A stretch of 64,000 nt of DNA from an uncultured Piscirickettsiaceae bacterium (GCA_913061075.1 CAJXSK010000008.1:1-64000); one strand, 5' to 3'; counted from the first letter of the stretch, positions 18,805 through 28,244 are shown. Made by a program: numbers and translations. Notes: generated from the letters alone by a model not told the origin.

Positions 18805-19286
18805 GCCAATTAGTAAACATTGTCGTTTGTGTTTCAGAGCAAACGCTAAGTTTGAAGAAAGGCAGTCAGTTAATAAAAAAATACCACGTAAATACAGCAA
18901 AAAATGGATTGGGTGAGCGAAATGGTAGCGAATGTACGCCAAGAGGTCAGCACATCATTCGTGCAAAAATTGGTGGTGATGCACCTTTAAACAGTGTGTT
19001 TGCAGGGCGCAGGCCGACAGGTGAAATATTTGATGTTGGGCTAGCAAAAAAACACCCAAAAAGAGATTGGATCTTAACGCGGATATTGTGGCTGTCTGGT
19101 GTCGAAAAAGGTATGAATCGCTTAGGTGATGTTGATACCATGCGGCGGTTTATTTATATCCATGGCGCACCAGATGAACTGATTACTACGGAACCCACCT
19201 CTCATGGCTGTATTCGAATGGGAAACCTAGATGTATTGGACCTCTTCGAACGAGTTCCTGTTTATACGCCTGTTTTAATTAAATAA
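18801..19286 (+). CDS. YkuD-family protein without signal peptide (probable cytoplasmic LD-carboxypeptidase)
   Basis: A 161-residue YkuD catalytic domain with the signature IHGAPDELI...SHGCIRM, where His and Cys are the catalytic residues. It has no signal peptide or TM segment (MSQLVNIVVCVSEQTLSLKKG), unlike cell-wall L,D-transpeptidases. Signal-less YkuD proteins such as Acinetobacter ElsL act in the cytosol as LD-carboxypeptidases, trimming tetrapeptides during peptidoglycan recycling. The neighbour nagZ, 458 nt downstream, is also a recycling enzyme, which supports this role. Start is GTG 18801, overlapping the rlmD stop. Confidence 0.82.
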   Translation: MSQLVNIVVCVSEQTLSLKKGSQLIKKYHVNTAKNGLGERNGSECTPRGQHIIRAKIGGDAPLNSVFAGRRPTGEIFDVGLAKKHPKRDWILTRILWLSGVEKGMNRLGDVDTMRRFIYIHGAPDELITTEPTSHGCIRMGNLDVLDLFERVPVYTPVLIK

Positions 19287-19290
19287 TATA

Positions 19291-19689
19291 CTATTGTGAA
19301 ACAAACTCGGTAAAGAACACATCAGTTACACCGTCTGTTTTGGTGTAAGTCTTTAACGTTTCATTAAGCGTAGTTACGGCATTTTTTCGCAGTTTCTCTT
19401 TGCCAGCAAGTGTTGAAATATCCTCCACTTTATTATTGCTTAGCAATACAATAAGGGCGTGCCTAATGGCGGGATCATTAGCTTCGATGGTTTCTTTGAT
19501 GGTTTCGTTTTTTAGTTGTAGCTGTATCGTCGTTCTTAGATAATGCTTCTTACCGAGCAAGTTGACAGTAAATTGCTGTTTGAGTGGTAAGTAGACAATA
19601 GTCGGTGCTTCTTCAGACTCGGTTTCTTCTTCTGCGAAAGCAGCGGGTAAATTGAGTAAAAAAATGGCAAATATTAGAAAAAGTCGCAT
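19291..19689 (-). CDS. FliL-like periplasmic protein
   Basis: A 132-residue protein with a signal peptide (MRLFLIFAIFLLNLPAAFAEEE), an acidic linker and a FliL-type domain: IVYLPLKQQFTVNLLG, YLRTTIQLQLKNE, NDPAIRHALIVLLSNN and the C-terminal DVFFTEFVSQ. True FliL of the flagellar motor has an uncleaved N-terminal TM; here the N-terminus looks cleavable and no flagellar genes are nearby. It sits as a lone minus-strand gene between the YkuD gene and nagZ. A non-flagellar FliL paralog is likely. Confidence 0.8.
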   Translation of the reverse strand: MRLFLIFAIFLLNLPAAFAEEETESEEAPTIVYLPLKQQFTVNLLGKKHYLRTTIQLQLKNETIKETIEANDPAIRHALIVLLSNNKVEDISTLAGKEKLRKNAVTTLNETLKTYTKTDGVTDVFFTEFVSQ

Positions 19690-19743
19690 TGGGTATTCTC
19701 CAAAAAAATATTTAAATCGTTAATGTAAGGATAGACTATAAAA

Positions 19744-20781
19744 ATGAAATCGCCTATGTCACTTGGCCCGCTGATGATAGATATCGATGGCTATGAACTA
19801 TCAGAATTAGATAAAGAAATATTGTGCCACCCGCTAGTGGGGGGGGTTATTTTGTTTTCACGTAATTATGAGAACACAAAGCAAGTGAGCGAGTTATGTC
19901 AACAAATTCACGGGTTAAGAAATGAGCCATTACTCATTTCGGTTGATCATGAAGGTGGCCGAGTGCAGCGTTTTCGAGAAGGCTTTACACGGATCCCTTG
20001 TATGCAAAAGTTGGGTGAATTGTTTGATGATAATCAAGCTGAAGCGCTTCTGGCTGCTGAGAATGTTGCTTGGCTAATGGCTGCTGAATTACACGAAGTA
20101 GGTATCGACTTTACATTCGCCCCCGTCTTGGACATTAATTATGGCCGCAGTGAAATCATTGGGGATCGTTCTTTTTCTGGAAATAAAAAGACACTAACGC
20201 ATCTGGCGTCTTCTTTTCAGCGAGGGCTTCATAAAGCTGGCATGGTGAGTATTGGCAAACACTTCCCAGGACACGGGTCGGTAGTTCCAGACTCTCATAT
20301 TGAAATACCGATTGATGAACGTGCCTACGAAACTATTGCAGACGAGGACGTTTACCCTTTTAAACAACTTATAAAAGAAGGAATGGATGGCATAATGCCT
20401 GCCCATGTTATCTATCAGTCGGTAGATGACTTACCTGCAGGTTTCTCGCCTTTTTGGGTACAAACAGTCTTACGTGGGGAGCTAGGTTTTAAAGGAACGA
20501 TATTCAGTGATGATATAAGCATGCACGGAGCTAGCGTGATTGGTAATTACGAACAAAGAGCACGTCAAGCGCTAAAGGCGGGCTGTGATATGGTTCTCGT
20601 CTGTAACAATAGAACAGGTGCTGAACAAGTCATTGATGGGTTAAGCAGCAAGAGCATCTTAGACGGTGTTTCTGCTAAACGGTTATCTGCAATGCGAGCC
20701 AACAGTTTTGCGGAAAGTGGTCGTGTGCGTGAGTCTAATAAATGGAAGCTAGCGAAGAAAACCGTCGACAGGTTGGCGTAA
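19744..20781 (+). CDS. nagZ: Beta-N-acetylhexosaminidase NagZ
   Basis: Cytosolic GH3 glucosaminidase that removes GlcNAc from anhydromuropeptides in peptidoglycan recycling. Motifs: GPLMIDIDG, ISVDHEGGRVQRF, KHFPGHGSVVPDSH (catalytic His loop) and FSDDISMHGA with the nucleophilic Asp. Length 345 fits the family. ATG 19756 (MSLGPLM) is an alternative start. First gene of the operon nagZ-hpt-MTIP. Confidence 0.94.
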   Translation: MKSPMSLGPLMIDIDGYELSELDKEILCHPLVGGVILFSRNYENTKQVSELCQQIHGLRNEPLLISVDHEGGRVQRFREGFTRIPCMQKLGELFDDNQAEALLAAENVAWLMAAELHEVGIDFTFAPVLDINYGRSEIIGDRSFSGNKKTLTHLASSFQRGLHKAGMVSIGKHFPGHGSVVPDSHIEIPIDERAYETIADEDVYPFKQLIKEGMDGIMPAHVIYQSVDDLPAGFSPFWVQTVLRGELGFKGTIFSDDISMHGASVIGNYEQRARQALKAGCDMVLVCNNRTGAEQVIDGLSSKSILDGVSAKRLSAMRANSFAESGRVRESNKWKLAKKTVDRLA

Positions 20782-20783
20782 AG

Positions 20784-21359
20784 ATGGCAGATATACTAAA
20801 AGAAATAGAACTGGTACAACAACATAGTCGCTGTCTCCTAGATGCGTCATCAGTGGATAATATAATAGACTCACTGGCAGAAGATATAACTGCGGTTTGT
20901 GCAGATAAAAATCCGGTTGTGTTATGTGTTATGACAGGTGCTGTTGTAATAGCAGGGCTTTTATTGCCGCGTTTAAATTTCCCGTTGGAATTGGACTACG
21001 TTCATGTAACACGTTATCAAAACGGTACAAAAGGTGGAGATTTAAGCTGGATCAAATCCCCTTCTGTTTCGTTGTTGAATAGGGAGGTCATCATTTTAGA
21101 TGATGTATTGGATGAAGGAGTTACCCTAAAATCAATCATTGGCTATTGCGAAAAACAAGGTGCAAGTGCTTGTTATAGTGCAGTGCTGATTGATAAAGAG
21201 TTACAAACAAAAAAGCCTGTGACAGCAGACTTTGTTGGTTTTACAACGGGGCCAGAATATTTGTATGGTCTAGGTATGGACTACAAGGGGTATTTGAGAA
21301 ATGTCACGGGTATTTACGCATGCCCTAACAATTTAGAGGAGCTTTTATGCCAGATTTAG
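20784..21359 (+). CDS. hpt: Hypoxanthine-guanine phosphoribosyltransferase
   Basis: Purine salvage enzyme converting hypoxanthine or guanine plus PRPP to IMP or GMP. The PRPP-binding motif is EVIILDDVLDEGVTL and the pyrophosphate loop VLCVMTGAVV. The track starts at 20742, inside nagZ; ATG 20784, three nt after the nagZ stop, gives a normal N-terminus (MADILKEIELVQQHS) and 191 residues. The 3' end overlaps the next gene by 13 nt. Pairing with methylthioinosine phosphorylase makes sense because that enzyme releases hypoxanthine. Confidence 0.92.
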   Translation: MADILKEIELVQQHSRCLLDASSVDNIIDSLAEDITAVCADKNPVVLCVMTGAVVIAGLLLPRLNFPLELDYVHVTRYQNGTKGGDLSWIKSPSVSLLNREVIILDDVLDEGVTLKSIIGYCEKQGASACYSAVLIDKELQTKKPVTADFVGFTTGPEYLYGLGMDYKGYLRNVTGIYACPNNLEELLCQI

Positions 21360-22087
21360 CCATTATTGGTGGAACGGGTTTACGCAAAATAGACGGGTTA
21401 GAAAACATTCGTAAGAAAGTGGTTAAAACGCCTTACGGTGAGCCATCATCGCCACTGACTTTTGGCACACTAAATGGGTTGGACGTTGTGTTTTTGGCAC
21501 GGCACGGCTATGGGCATACGATTCCGCCACATAAGGTTAATTACAGGGCTAACATTTGGGCAATTGAGCAAACAGGTGCAAAAGAAGTACTAGCGCTAGC
21601 AGCAGTGGGCAGTATGAATAAAAAAATGGCCCCAGGCGGGCTTGTATTGCCTGATCAATTAATTGATTACAGCTATGGCAGAGCACAAAGTTTTTTTGAA
21701 GAAGACTTAGATAAAGTAACGCATATTGATTTTACCTTACCCTATTCCTCTGAGTTGCGAGCTAAGCTAGCTGCCGCTATCCGGGATTCCGATTTACCGC
21801 TAATACAGCAAGCAGTTTATGCGTGTACTCAAGGGCCTAGACTGGAAACAGCAGCTGAAATAGTAAAGCTAACACGTGATGGCTGTGATTTAGTGGGTAT
21901 GACGAGCATGCCAGAAGCCGCGTTGGCTAGGGAGTTAAAGTTACATTACGCCTGTTGTGCAGTTGTTGTTAATTGGGCAGCGGGCATCACTGGCGATGAA
22001 ATAAAAATGCAAGAAATAGAAGAAAATGTTGCCGTTGGTATGTCAACGTTTCGTTTGATATTAGACCGATTGGCTAAAAACTATTAA
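21347..22087 (+). CDS. S-methyl-5'-thioinosine phosphorylase
   Basis: PNP/MTAP-type phosphorylase of 246 residues with GGTGL, the phosphate and sugar motif LARHGYGHTIPPHKVNYRAN, and TQGPRLETAAEI. The substrate block DLVGMTSMPEAALARE and the gene order nagZ-hpt-phosphorylase match Pseudomonas aeruginosa PA3004, the methylthioinosine phosphorylase. The product hypoxanthine can be used by the hpt gene just upstream. Classical MTAP with adenine specificity is the alternative. Confidence 0.88.
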   Translation: MPDLAIIGGTGLRKIDGLENIRKKVVKTPYGEPSSPLTFGTLNGLDVVFLARHGYGHTIPPHKVNYRANIWAIEQTGAKEVLALAAVGSMNKKMAPGGLVLPDQLIDYSYGRAQSFFEEDLDKVTHIDFTLPYSSELRAKLAAAIRDSDLPLIQQAVYACTQGPRLETAAEIVKLTRDGCDLVGMTSMPEAALARELKLHYACCAVVVNWAAGITGDEIKMQEIEENVAVGMSTFRLILDRLAKNY

Positions 22088-22123
22088 CGTATAATATCAA
22101 TAACTTAATTAATATTTCTTATA

Positions 22124-22840
22124 ATGAATATAGAAGACTATTTTAATTTAGAAAATAATACGCTTAATTTTAGCAGGGAACAAGCGAGCTCATTTGCTAA
22201 GTTTGTAGCGGGTGACTTTAATCCAATTCACGATGTTGATGCTAAGAAGTTTTGCGTGCCTGGTGATTTATTGTTCGCTGTTTCCATTGCTCATTTTGGG
22301 GCAAGTCAAAACATGCGTTTTAATTTTGAAAGCATGGTGAGTGAGAAGACATTCATTGAGTTACCTTCACAGGATACTAAGTCAGTTAGTTTAATTGATC
22401 AAAATGACAAGTCCATTATGAGCATTGATTGTTCAGGTGAACATACAGCTGAGAAAGCATTCCTTTTTGGCTTGATTGAGAAATACGTGCAATTCTCAGG
22501 GAAGACATTTCCAGATATATTAATGGATTTAATGCAGGAAAAAGGAGTGATGATTAACCCTGCACGGCCCTTAATTATATATAGGGATATGGCGGTTCAT
22601 ATAGATGAGTTTCCAAAAGGTGAGTTAACGTTAGAATTTGCTGGTGCTAGTTTGTCTGTAGAAGGTAAAAAAGGTGATGTCAAATTAGAGTTTGAAGTGT
22701 CCGTGGATGGGCAACAGATTGGTCATGGTGCCAAGAGCATGGTGATAGGTGGTTTAAGGCCTTATGATGCCGTTGCTGCAGATAAAATCATTGCTGACTA
22801 CAACCACACCAAACAAGCGGGACTGATTTTTCAGCCTTAA
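22124..22840 (+). CDS. DUF3581 family protein
   Basis: Conserved gammaproteobacterial cytosolic protein of unknown function, 238 residues. The N-terminal block FSREQASSFAKFVAGDFNPIHDVDAKKFCVPGDLLF is diagnostic. GDFNPIHD resembles the hotdog-fold dehydratase motif (GDxNPxH), hinting at acyl-thioester or small-molecule binding. It ends in an intrinsic terminator and converges with csiV. Confidence 0.82.
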   Translation: MNIEDYFNLENNTLNFSREQASSFAKFVAGDFNPIHDVDAKKFCVPGDLLFAVSIAHFGASQNMRFNFESMVSEKTFIELPSQDTKSVSLIDQNDKSIMSIDCSGEHTAEKAFLFGLIEKYVQFSGKTFPDILMDLMQEKGVMINPARPLIIYRDMAVHIDEFPKGELTLEFAGASLSVEGKKGDVKLEFEVSVDGQQIGHGAKSMVIGGLRPYDAVAADKIIADYNHTKQAGLIFQP

Positions 22841-22864
22841 CAGCGTCGCTATAGGGCTTTTTTT
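22833..22864 (+). terminator. Intrinsic terminator after the DUF3581 gene
   Basis: AGCCTTA (overlapping the stop codon) pairs with TAGGGCT and is followed by a T7 run; a small AGCG/CGCT stem sits in the loop. It ends the nagZ-hpt-MTIP-DUF3581 plus-strand unit. Confidence 0.55.
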
Positions 22865-23541
22865 AAAGACTTACTTTCTATTAGCTGTGATGTCATGTTT
22901 TTCTTAACAGGCGTATCTATCTTTGCGACTTTTATCATAACGCCAAATTTAGGGTGGTCAAAATAATGTAGGTCGCCAGTTTTAATACGTCGCGTTTGCT
23001 TTAGTCGGTATAACGTTGTAGGTGTTGATTCTACGGTATTGCTAACTGAGTTTTGGGCAGAGAGGTTCTCGAATTGCTCATTTAGCTGTAAATCTAAATC
23101 TACATGCAAGAAGCGTCCTCGCCTGAATGTAATGATGCCATTTAACGCACCATTACCCATGTTTTTTAGTATATGGATTGGTCGTATGGTGTCTTTTTCA
23201 TTAAGCTCTTGTAACCAACCTTCATGTTTAATAGGGGAGTATGAAGCTAATCTTTTTAGCCGGTTATAAGCGCCGTGTAGTTGTAATTGTTTAGGTGTTA
23301 ATCGCTTTATTCGATTACTTGGTTTAACCGTGTTAAATGAGATGGCTGTTTCAGGTGCGCTAAATGGCTCTTTGGTCCATGGTTCTTGTTGTTGACCATC
23401 ACTCGTATTTATTTTAAAAATAATATACTCAACGCTATACCAAGTAGATTTTTTGGGTGGTGAAAGTTCCTCCGACATACTACTTAAGGATATAGAAAGT
23501 AACAGCAAGGCAAGGAGTATTTTAGAAAGTCTAATTAACAT
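22849..23541 (-). CDS. csiV: CsiV-family peptidoglycan-binding periplasmic protein
   Basis: A 230-residue exported protein (signal peptide ILLALLLLSISLSSMS). The pattern WYSVEYIIFKI, YNRLKRLASYSPIKHEGWLQ, GALNGIITFRRGRFLHVDLDLQL and TRRIKTGDLHYFDHPKFGVMIKV is that of the CsiV family described in Vibrio/Shewanella as needed for normal cell shape. It lies 7 nt downstream of mfd on the same strand, the common arrangement in gammaproteobacteria. Confidence 0.85.
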   Translation of the reverse strand: MLIRLSKILLALLLLSISLSSMSEELSPPKKSTWYSVEYIIFKINTSDGQQQEPWTKEPFSAPETAISFNTVKPSNRIKRLTPKQLQLHGAYNRLKRLASYSPIKHEGWLQELNEKDTIRPIHILKNMGNGALNGIITFRRGRFLHVDLDLQLNEQFENLSAQNSVSNTVESTPTTLYRLKQTRRIKTGDLHYFDHPKFGVMIKVAKIDTPVKKNMTSQLIESKSLKKAL

Positions 23542-23548
23542 GTGATTT

Positions 23549-26500
23549 TTAGTTTGTTTGTTTTAAGTCGTTTAACAAGAAATCCAGGAACTCAATTTTA
23601 TCCTCGATGGTATCAAGTTTTTTAGTAAAACGTAATTTTTGTGGGCCATCAAGTTGAAAAACTTGTGGCTGAGTTTGGATCAGTTCAATTATTTTAGCGG
23701 GATTAATGTTTGGGTCATTTGTAAACTGAATACGGCCTTGTGTTTTTCCATAATCAACGGTATCAACACCAACAATCGATGCAATTTGCTTTAATTCACT
23801 AATGCCGAATAGTTGTTTGGTTGCATCTGGCAATAAGCCAAATCGATCAATCATTTCAACTTGAAGCTCCCTTAATTGCTCGTTGTCTTCCGCACTAGCA
23901 ATTCGTTTATAAAGGATGAGTCTGGTATGAACATCAGGTAGGTAATCATCTGGTATCAGTGCGCTACAATGTAAATCAATACTTGGGCCTGCGTTTATTT
24001 CTACATCTAGCTCTGGTTGCTCTCCTGACTTTAGCGCATCAACAGCTTTTTCAAGTAAGTAGGTGTACATGGTGAAACCGATTTCTTGTATTTCACCACT
24101 TTGATTGTCACCTAGCAGTTCACCGGCTCCTCGAATTTCCATATCGTGTGTTGATAGACTAAAACCAGCGCCTAAGTCGGTGCTGCTTTCTATCGCTGTA
24201 ATGCGTTTTTTTGCATCGTTGGTCATGATGCCTTCCGGTGGAACAATCATATAGGCGTATGCGCGATGGTGTGATCGCCCAACCCTGCCTCGAAGTTGGT
24301 GTAATTGTGAGAGCCCTAATTTATCAGCACGATTAATAATAATGGTGTTGGCGTTGGGTAAATCGATGCCGTTTTCTATGATGGTAGTGGAAACTAAAAT
24401 ATTAAAACGGTTATGATAAAAATCCAACATGATCTGCTCCAATTCACTCTCGCGCATTTGTCCATGAGCTTTTCGTGGGCTAGCATCGGGCATTATTTTT
24501 TTAATATCTTCAATGATTCTGTCCATCGAATCGATATCATTGTGTAAAAAGAAAATTTGACCGCCACGCCTAATTTCACGTTCGCAGGCTTCTTGAATCA
24601 GTGCGTTATTCCATTCGGCAACAAAGGTTTCGATAGCATGTCGAGTGGGTGGTGGAGATGCAATGATGGAAATGTCACGTAAACCAGACATGGCTTGGTT
24701 AAGTGTTCTTGGAATAGGCGTTGCTGTAAGGGTCAACATATCCACTTCCGAACGCATGGATTTAAAATACTCCTTGTGTCTAACGCCAAAGCGCTGCTCT
24801 TCATCAATAATGACTAGCCCAAGGTTTTTATAACTGACAGATTTTTGTAAAAGCTTGTGCGTTCCAATTAAAATATCTACTTTGCCATTGGTGGTATCTT
24901 CAATAATTTTTTTCTGTTCTTTTGCGCTGACAAAACGAGATAACACCTCTACGCGTATAGGCCAATCAGCAAAGCGGTCTGAAAAGTTTTGATAATGTTG
25001 CTGGGCTAATAATGTGGTTGGAACCAGTAAGGCAACTTGGTAATTGTTATGAGTTGCAATAAATGCTGCACGCATGGCAATTTCTGTTTTACCAAAACCA
25101 ACATCGCCGCATATCACGCGATCCATTGGTTTTGCCAAGCTTTGGTCATGCAATGTTTGTTCTATGGCGGTTGCTTGATCAATGGTTTCTTCAAATGAGA
25201 ATGCGTTGGCAAAGGTATCGTACTCTGTCGAGTCAATCACCATGGGTTTGCCATCGCGTGCGGCACGTCTGGCATGAATATCCAATAACTCAGCGGCTAC
25301 ATCTCGAGCTTTTTGAAGGGCTTTTTTACGTGCCTTTTGCCATTGCTCGCTTCCTAGTTTATGCAAAGGGGCACTGTCGCCTTGACTGCCCATGTAACGA
25401 CCAATAAGGTTAAGAGACGAGACAGGCACATACAGCTTGTCATTGTTTGCGTATTCTAGTGTTAAAAACTCAGTCTCTATGTTGTCTACATCTAAATGTT
25501 TGAGACCTAAGTATCTGCCAACACCATGCTCTTGATGGACAACAGGTGAGCCGATTTCTAAATCAGCAAGGCTATTGAAAACGTTTTCTAATTGTTTGCT
25601 GCTAGATGCCCGTCTTCGTCGCCGTTGTTGAGCACGATTACCAAACAGCATGTTTTCTGTAACGAGTGATATGTCATCTTGGAGTAAGCCGTCATCGATA
25701 GCGGCTACAGTGATACAGATTTTTTGTTCACTGTTGTTAAATTCAGACCAGTTATTAATAAGAGTAGGGCGAATAGCTAGTTTTTTTAACTGGATTAACA
25801 TCGATTCGCGGTGCCCAGGTGACTCGGCAATGAATAGTGTTCGATGGTTAGGTTTTGCGACCAATGCAGTTATAGCCTGTTGTTGCGGGTCAATTTTTGC
25901 TTCGATAAGTGCTTTCGAAATAGGTTTGGTATGTTGTTTATCGATAGTAACGCTTGGAAAGGCCGATAAACGCTGCTGTAATTCTTCCGTATTGATATAT
26001 AACTGTTCTGGCGCTAACGGTGGGCGGTCAATGTCGCCTTTGCGTGGGATATACCGCTCAATAACTTGTTTTGCAAACTCATCGGCAGCGACAGTGATGT
26101 CGCGGTGCAAAATGAGTACAGCATTAGTTAGGTAGTCAAAGAAGCATTCTGTTTGCTCAACAAACAGGGGCATGTAATGTTCGATGCCGTTCGGCATAAT
26201 GCCTTTACTAACTTGTTGATATAAGCTATTTGAATTGGAACAGTCGGGAAATTGTTGCCTAAAGTTTTGCCGAAAAAATTGTATGCTTGAGTCATTAATA
26301 GGGAATTCTCTAGCAGGAAACAATTCGATCTTGCTAACCTTGTCTAAAGAGCGTTGGCTTTCGGTGTCGAACGTTCGAATAGAGTCGACTTCATTGCCGA
26401 GCAAATCTATACGAAAAGGCGTTTTGCTTCCCATTGGAAACAAGTCAAGAATAGAGCCGCGAACTGAAAATTCACTGTGCGTCTGGACGCTCGAGACATT

Positions 26501-26956
26501 TTGATAGCCCAGCTTTTCAAGGTCGATTCGAGTTTTTTCGAGTTCTAGTTCATCGCCTGCTTTTAATGAAAAGCACTCGGATAGTATTTTTTGACGAGGC
26601 GCGAGCCGTTGTAATAACGTACTGGTTGTAACAATTAAAACACCTTGTTCTAAAAATTGTAGTTCGTAAAGTGTTTGTAATCGTTCGGAGATGATCTCAG
26701 CCAGAGGAGAGAATGTATCGTATGGCAGTACTTCCCAATCTGGAAAGTAATTTACAGGCAGTTTTTCTTGAAGAAAAAAAGGAAGCTCCCTTTCTAATCT
26801 CATGGCAGCCTGTGTGTCACAACAAACAACAACGAGTAAGTGTTTGGATTGTTGTGTTGCGTTAGCTATTCTTAATACATCTTCGCAGCCATTGAAATTC
26901 CCCCAATGCTTAGGTGAGCTTGAGTTTGTTGGGAGTTCAAATGTTTGGGGCGTCAT
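23549..26956 (-). CDS. mfd: Transcription-repair coupling factor
   Basis: SF2 DNA translocase (1135 residues) that removes stalled RNA polymerase and recruits UvrA. N-terminal UvrB-like region (DWEVLPYDTFSP), RNAP-interaction/CarD-like domain (IGSPVVHQEHGVGRYLGL), helicase motifs I (CGDVGFGKTEIAMRAAF), II (IIDEEQRFGV), III (LTATPIPRTL) and VI (HQLRGRVGRSHHRAYAYM), and a C-terminal TRCF domain. All motifs are intact and the length is normal. Confidence 0.97.
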   Translation of the reverse strand: MTPQTFELPTNSSSPKHWGNFNGCEDVLRIANATQQSKHLLVVVCCDTQAAMRLERELPFFLQEKLPVNYFPDWEVLPYDTFSPLAEIISERLQTLYELQFLEQGVLIVTTSTLLQRLAPRQKILSECFSLKAGDELELEKTRIDLEKLGYQNVSSVQTHSEFSVRGSILDLFPMGSKTPFRIDLLGNEVDSIRTFDTESQRSLDKVSKIELFPAREFPINDSSIQFFRQNFRQQFPDCSNSNSLYQQVSKGIMPNGIEHYMPLFVEQTECFFDYLTNAVLILHRDITVAADEFAKQVIERYIPRKGDIDRPPLAPEQLYINTEELQQRLSAFPSVTIDKQHTKPISKALIEAKIDPQQQAITALVAKPNHRTLFIAESPGHRESMLIQLKKLAIRPTLINNWSEFNNSEQKICITVAAIDDGLLQDDISLVTENMLFGNRAQQRRRRRASSSKQLENVFNSLADLEIGSPVVHQEHGVGRYLGLKHLDVDNIETEFLTLEYANNDKLYVPVSSLNLIGRYMGSQGDSAPLHKLGSEQWQKARKKALQKARDVAAELLDIHARRAARDGKPMVIDSTEYDTFANAFSFEETIDQATAIEQTLHDQSLAKPMDRVICGDVGFGKTEIAMRAAFIATHNNYQVALLVPTTLLAQQHYQNFSDRFADWPIRVEVLSRFVSAKEQKKIIEDTTNGKVDILIGTHKLLQKSVSYKNLGLVIIDEEQRFGVRHKEYFKSMRSEVDMLTLTATPIPRTLNQAMSGLRDISIIASPPPTRHAIETFVAEWNNALIQEACEREIRRGGQIFFLHNDIDSMDRIIEDIKKIMPDASPRKAHGQMRESELEQIMLDFYHNRFNILVSTTIIENGIDLPNANTIIINRADKLGLSQLHQLRGRVGRSHHRAYAYMIVPPEGIMTNDAKKRITAIESSTDLGAGFSLSTHDMEIRGAGELLGDNQSGEIQEIGFTMYTYLLEKAVDALKSGEQPELDVEINAGPSIDLHCSALIPDDYLPDVHTRLILYKRIASAEDNEQLRELQVEMIDRFGLLPDATKQLFGISELKQIASIVGVDTVDYGKTQGRIQFTNDPNINPAKIIELIQTQPQVFQLDGPQKLRFTKKLDTIEDKIEFLDFLLNDLKQTN

Positions 26957-27026
26957 TTAATCGTAGGTAAGCAAAAAAGAATATTTTCGCATAGATGGTT
27001 AGTACATCATTAAATTTTAAACAAAA

Positions 27027-27055
27027 AAAAGCCTCGCTAATTTAGCGAGGCTTTT
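27027..27055 (-). terminator. Intrinsic terminator of the rhodanese gene
   Basis: The arms AAAAGCCTCGCTAA and TTAGCGAGGCTTTT are perfect reverse complements. On the minus strand the stem is followed by eight T's. It separates the rhodanese gene from mfd. Confidence 0.88.
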
Positions 27056-27072
27056 GATTAATAACTAATTGC

Positions 27073-27726
27073 TTAGTTAGGCATTACTGTAGATAAACCT
27101 AGTACATGCCATGTTTGCATGCCACCACGGTACCATTTAAGTTTTTCTGCAGGGTAACCCATGCTAAGTAATGTGTTGATGTTTCTTGGAGATTGACCAC
27201 ACCACATGCCATTACAGAAAAGCACCAATGTTTTAGCATTTGAGAAATCCCATTTGCCGTCATCACTTTTTTCAGCACCAAACTCATCAATAACGATCAG
27301 TTCAATATCAAGTTCTGTTGCACCTTTTTTAGCATCTAAGCCAGTCCAAGGAATGTTAACTGCACCAGCAATTGTTCCACGGGCAACCCAATCAGGCGTG
27401 CGTGAATCAATAACCATTAGATTTTTATCAGTGCCTAATTTTTTTAAGTATTCTAATAATTCTAGCTCGCCGATTGTTTCAACACCAGGTGCTAATACGA
27501 TAGGACGAATACAAAAAGGAGGGCAAGGACGTGATGTTTTAGCGTAGTTTGAATCAATTAAGTTTGCATTATCTTGATTACGGTTGATAGTAAATTTTTT
27601 ACCGTCAACAGTGAATTCAACACTGGCCACATCCGGTGTTATGTTTACAGGTTTTGCAGTTGCGCTAAAGCTAACAAAACAAGCAAATGCAACAAGAGCT
27701 GTCGCTAAAATTTTTATAGTTTTCAT
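27073..27726 (-). CDS. Periplasmic rhodanese-like protein
   Basis: A 217-residue exported protein (signal peptide ending SFSATA) with one rhodanese domain: LMVIDSRTPDWVARGTIAGAVNIPW, then the active-site loop FCNGMWCGQSPR with the sulfur-carrying Cys, and GYPAEKLKWYRGGMQTW. A CPPFC motif in the linker (RPCPPFCIRP) may form a disulfide. Probably a sulfur-relay or thiol-handling protein. Own transcription unit with a strong terminator. Confidence 0.85.
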   Translation of the reverse strand: MKTIKILATALVAFACFVSFSATAKPVNITPDVASVEFTVDGKKFTINRNQDNANLIDSNYAKTSRPCPPFCIRPIVLAPGVETIGELELLEYLKKLGTDKNLMVIDSRTPDWVARGTIAGAVNIPWTGLDAKKGATELDIELIVIDEFGAEKSDDGKWDFSNAKTLVLFCNGMWCGQSPRNINTLLSMGYPAEKLKWYRGGMQTWHVLGLSTVMPN

Positions 27727-27821
27727 TGTTTCTCCGAGAAAATTAAGTAATGTTAATGAGCCTTATAATTTAGTTATAAGGTTATTCAACACTTTAATCG
27801 TTTTCAAAATCATTTGCAAAA

Positions 27822-28127
27822 CTAATTTAGAACTCTTTTGGGTTTATTAATCACGCTATGAATTACATGGTTTGTTTCAAAATAAACACTAAATTCTGGG
27901 TAGGTCCACCGTGATATTGGTGGATTGCCGATAGCCGCAGACTTGTTGTTGGGTACGCCATATTTGCTTTCCACAACTGACATGGTTTGACCATGATGCG
28001 GCCTTAATAAACCTGAGGTGCTGTTAACAGGTTCCGTTTTAATAACATCAATAAGCAAGGTGTCTGCCACTGCAAAATAGCTACTAAAAAGAGCAAAACA
28101 GGCGAGTAAAGTTTTGGGTAGGTACAT
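27822..28127 (-). CDS. Small secreted protein, conserved hypothetical
   Basis: A 101-residue protein with a signal peptide (LLACFALFSSYFAVA|DT). The mature region has RPHHGQTMSVVESKYGVPN and RWTYPEFSVYFETNHVIHSV, which look like a small BamE/SmpA-like two-strand module found in envelope proteins. I do not recognise a named family. It lies upstream of the rhodanese gene on the same strand, with a 95-nt gap. Confidence 0.7.
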   Translation of the reverse strand: MYLPKTLLACFALFSSYFAVADTLLIDVIKTEPVNSTSGLLRPHHGQTMSVVESKYGVPNNKSAAIGNPPISRWTYPEFSVYFETNHVIHSVINKPKRVLN

Positions 28128-28244
28128 AATATTTTCCTTTGATAATGTGTGCTTTCAATATATTACTATTTATACCGTAAACATATAGAAAAGAGTGTGG
28201 AACTATAAAGCGCATCTTTCCATTTTGTGATTTAATCGTCAGTT

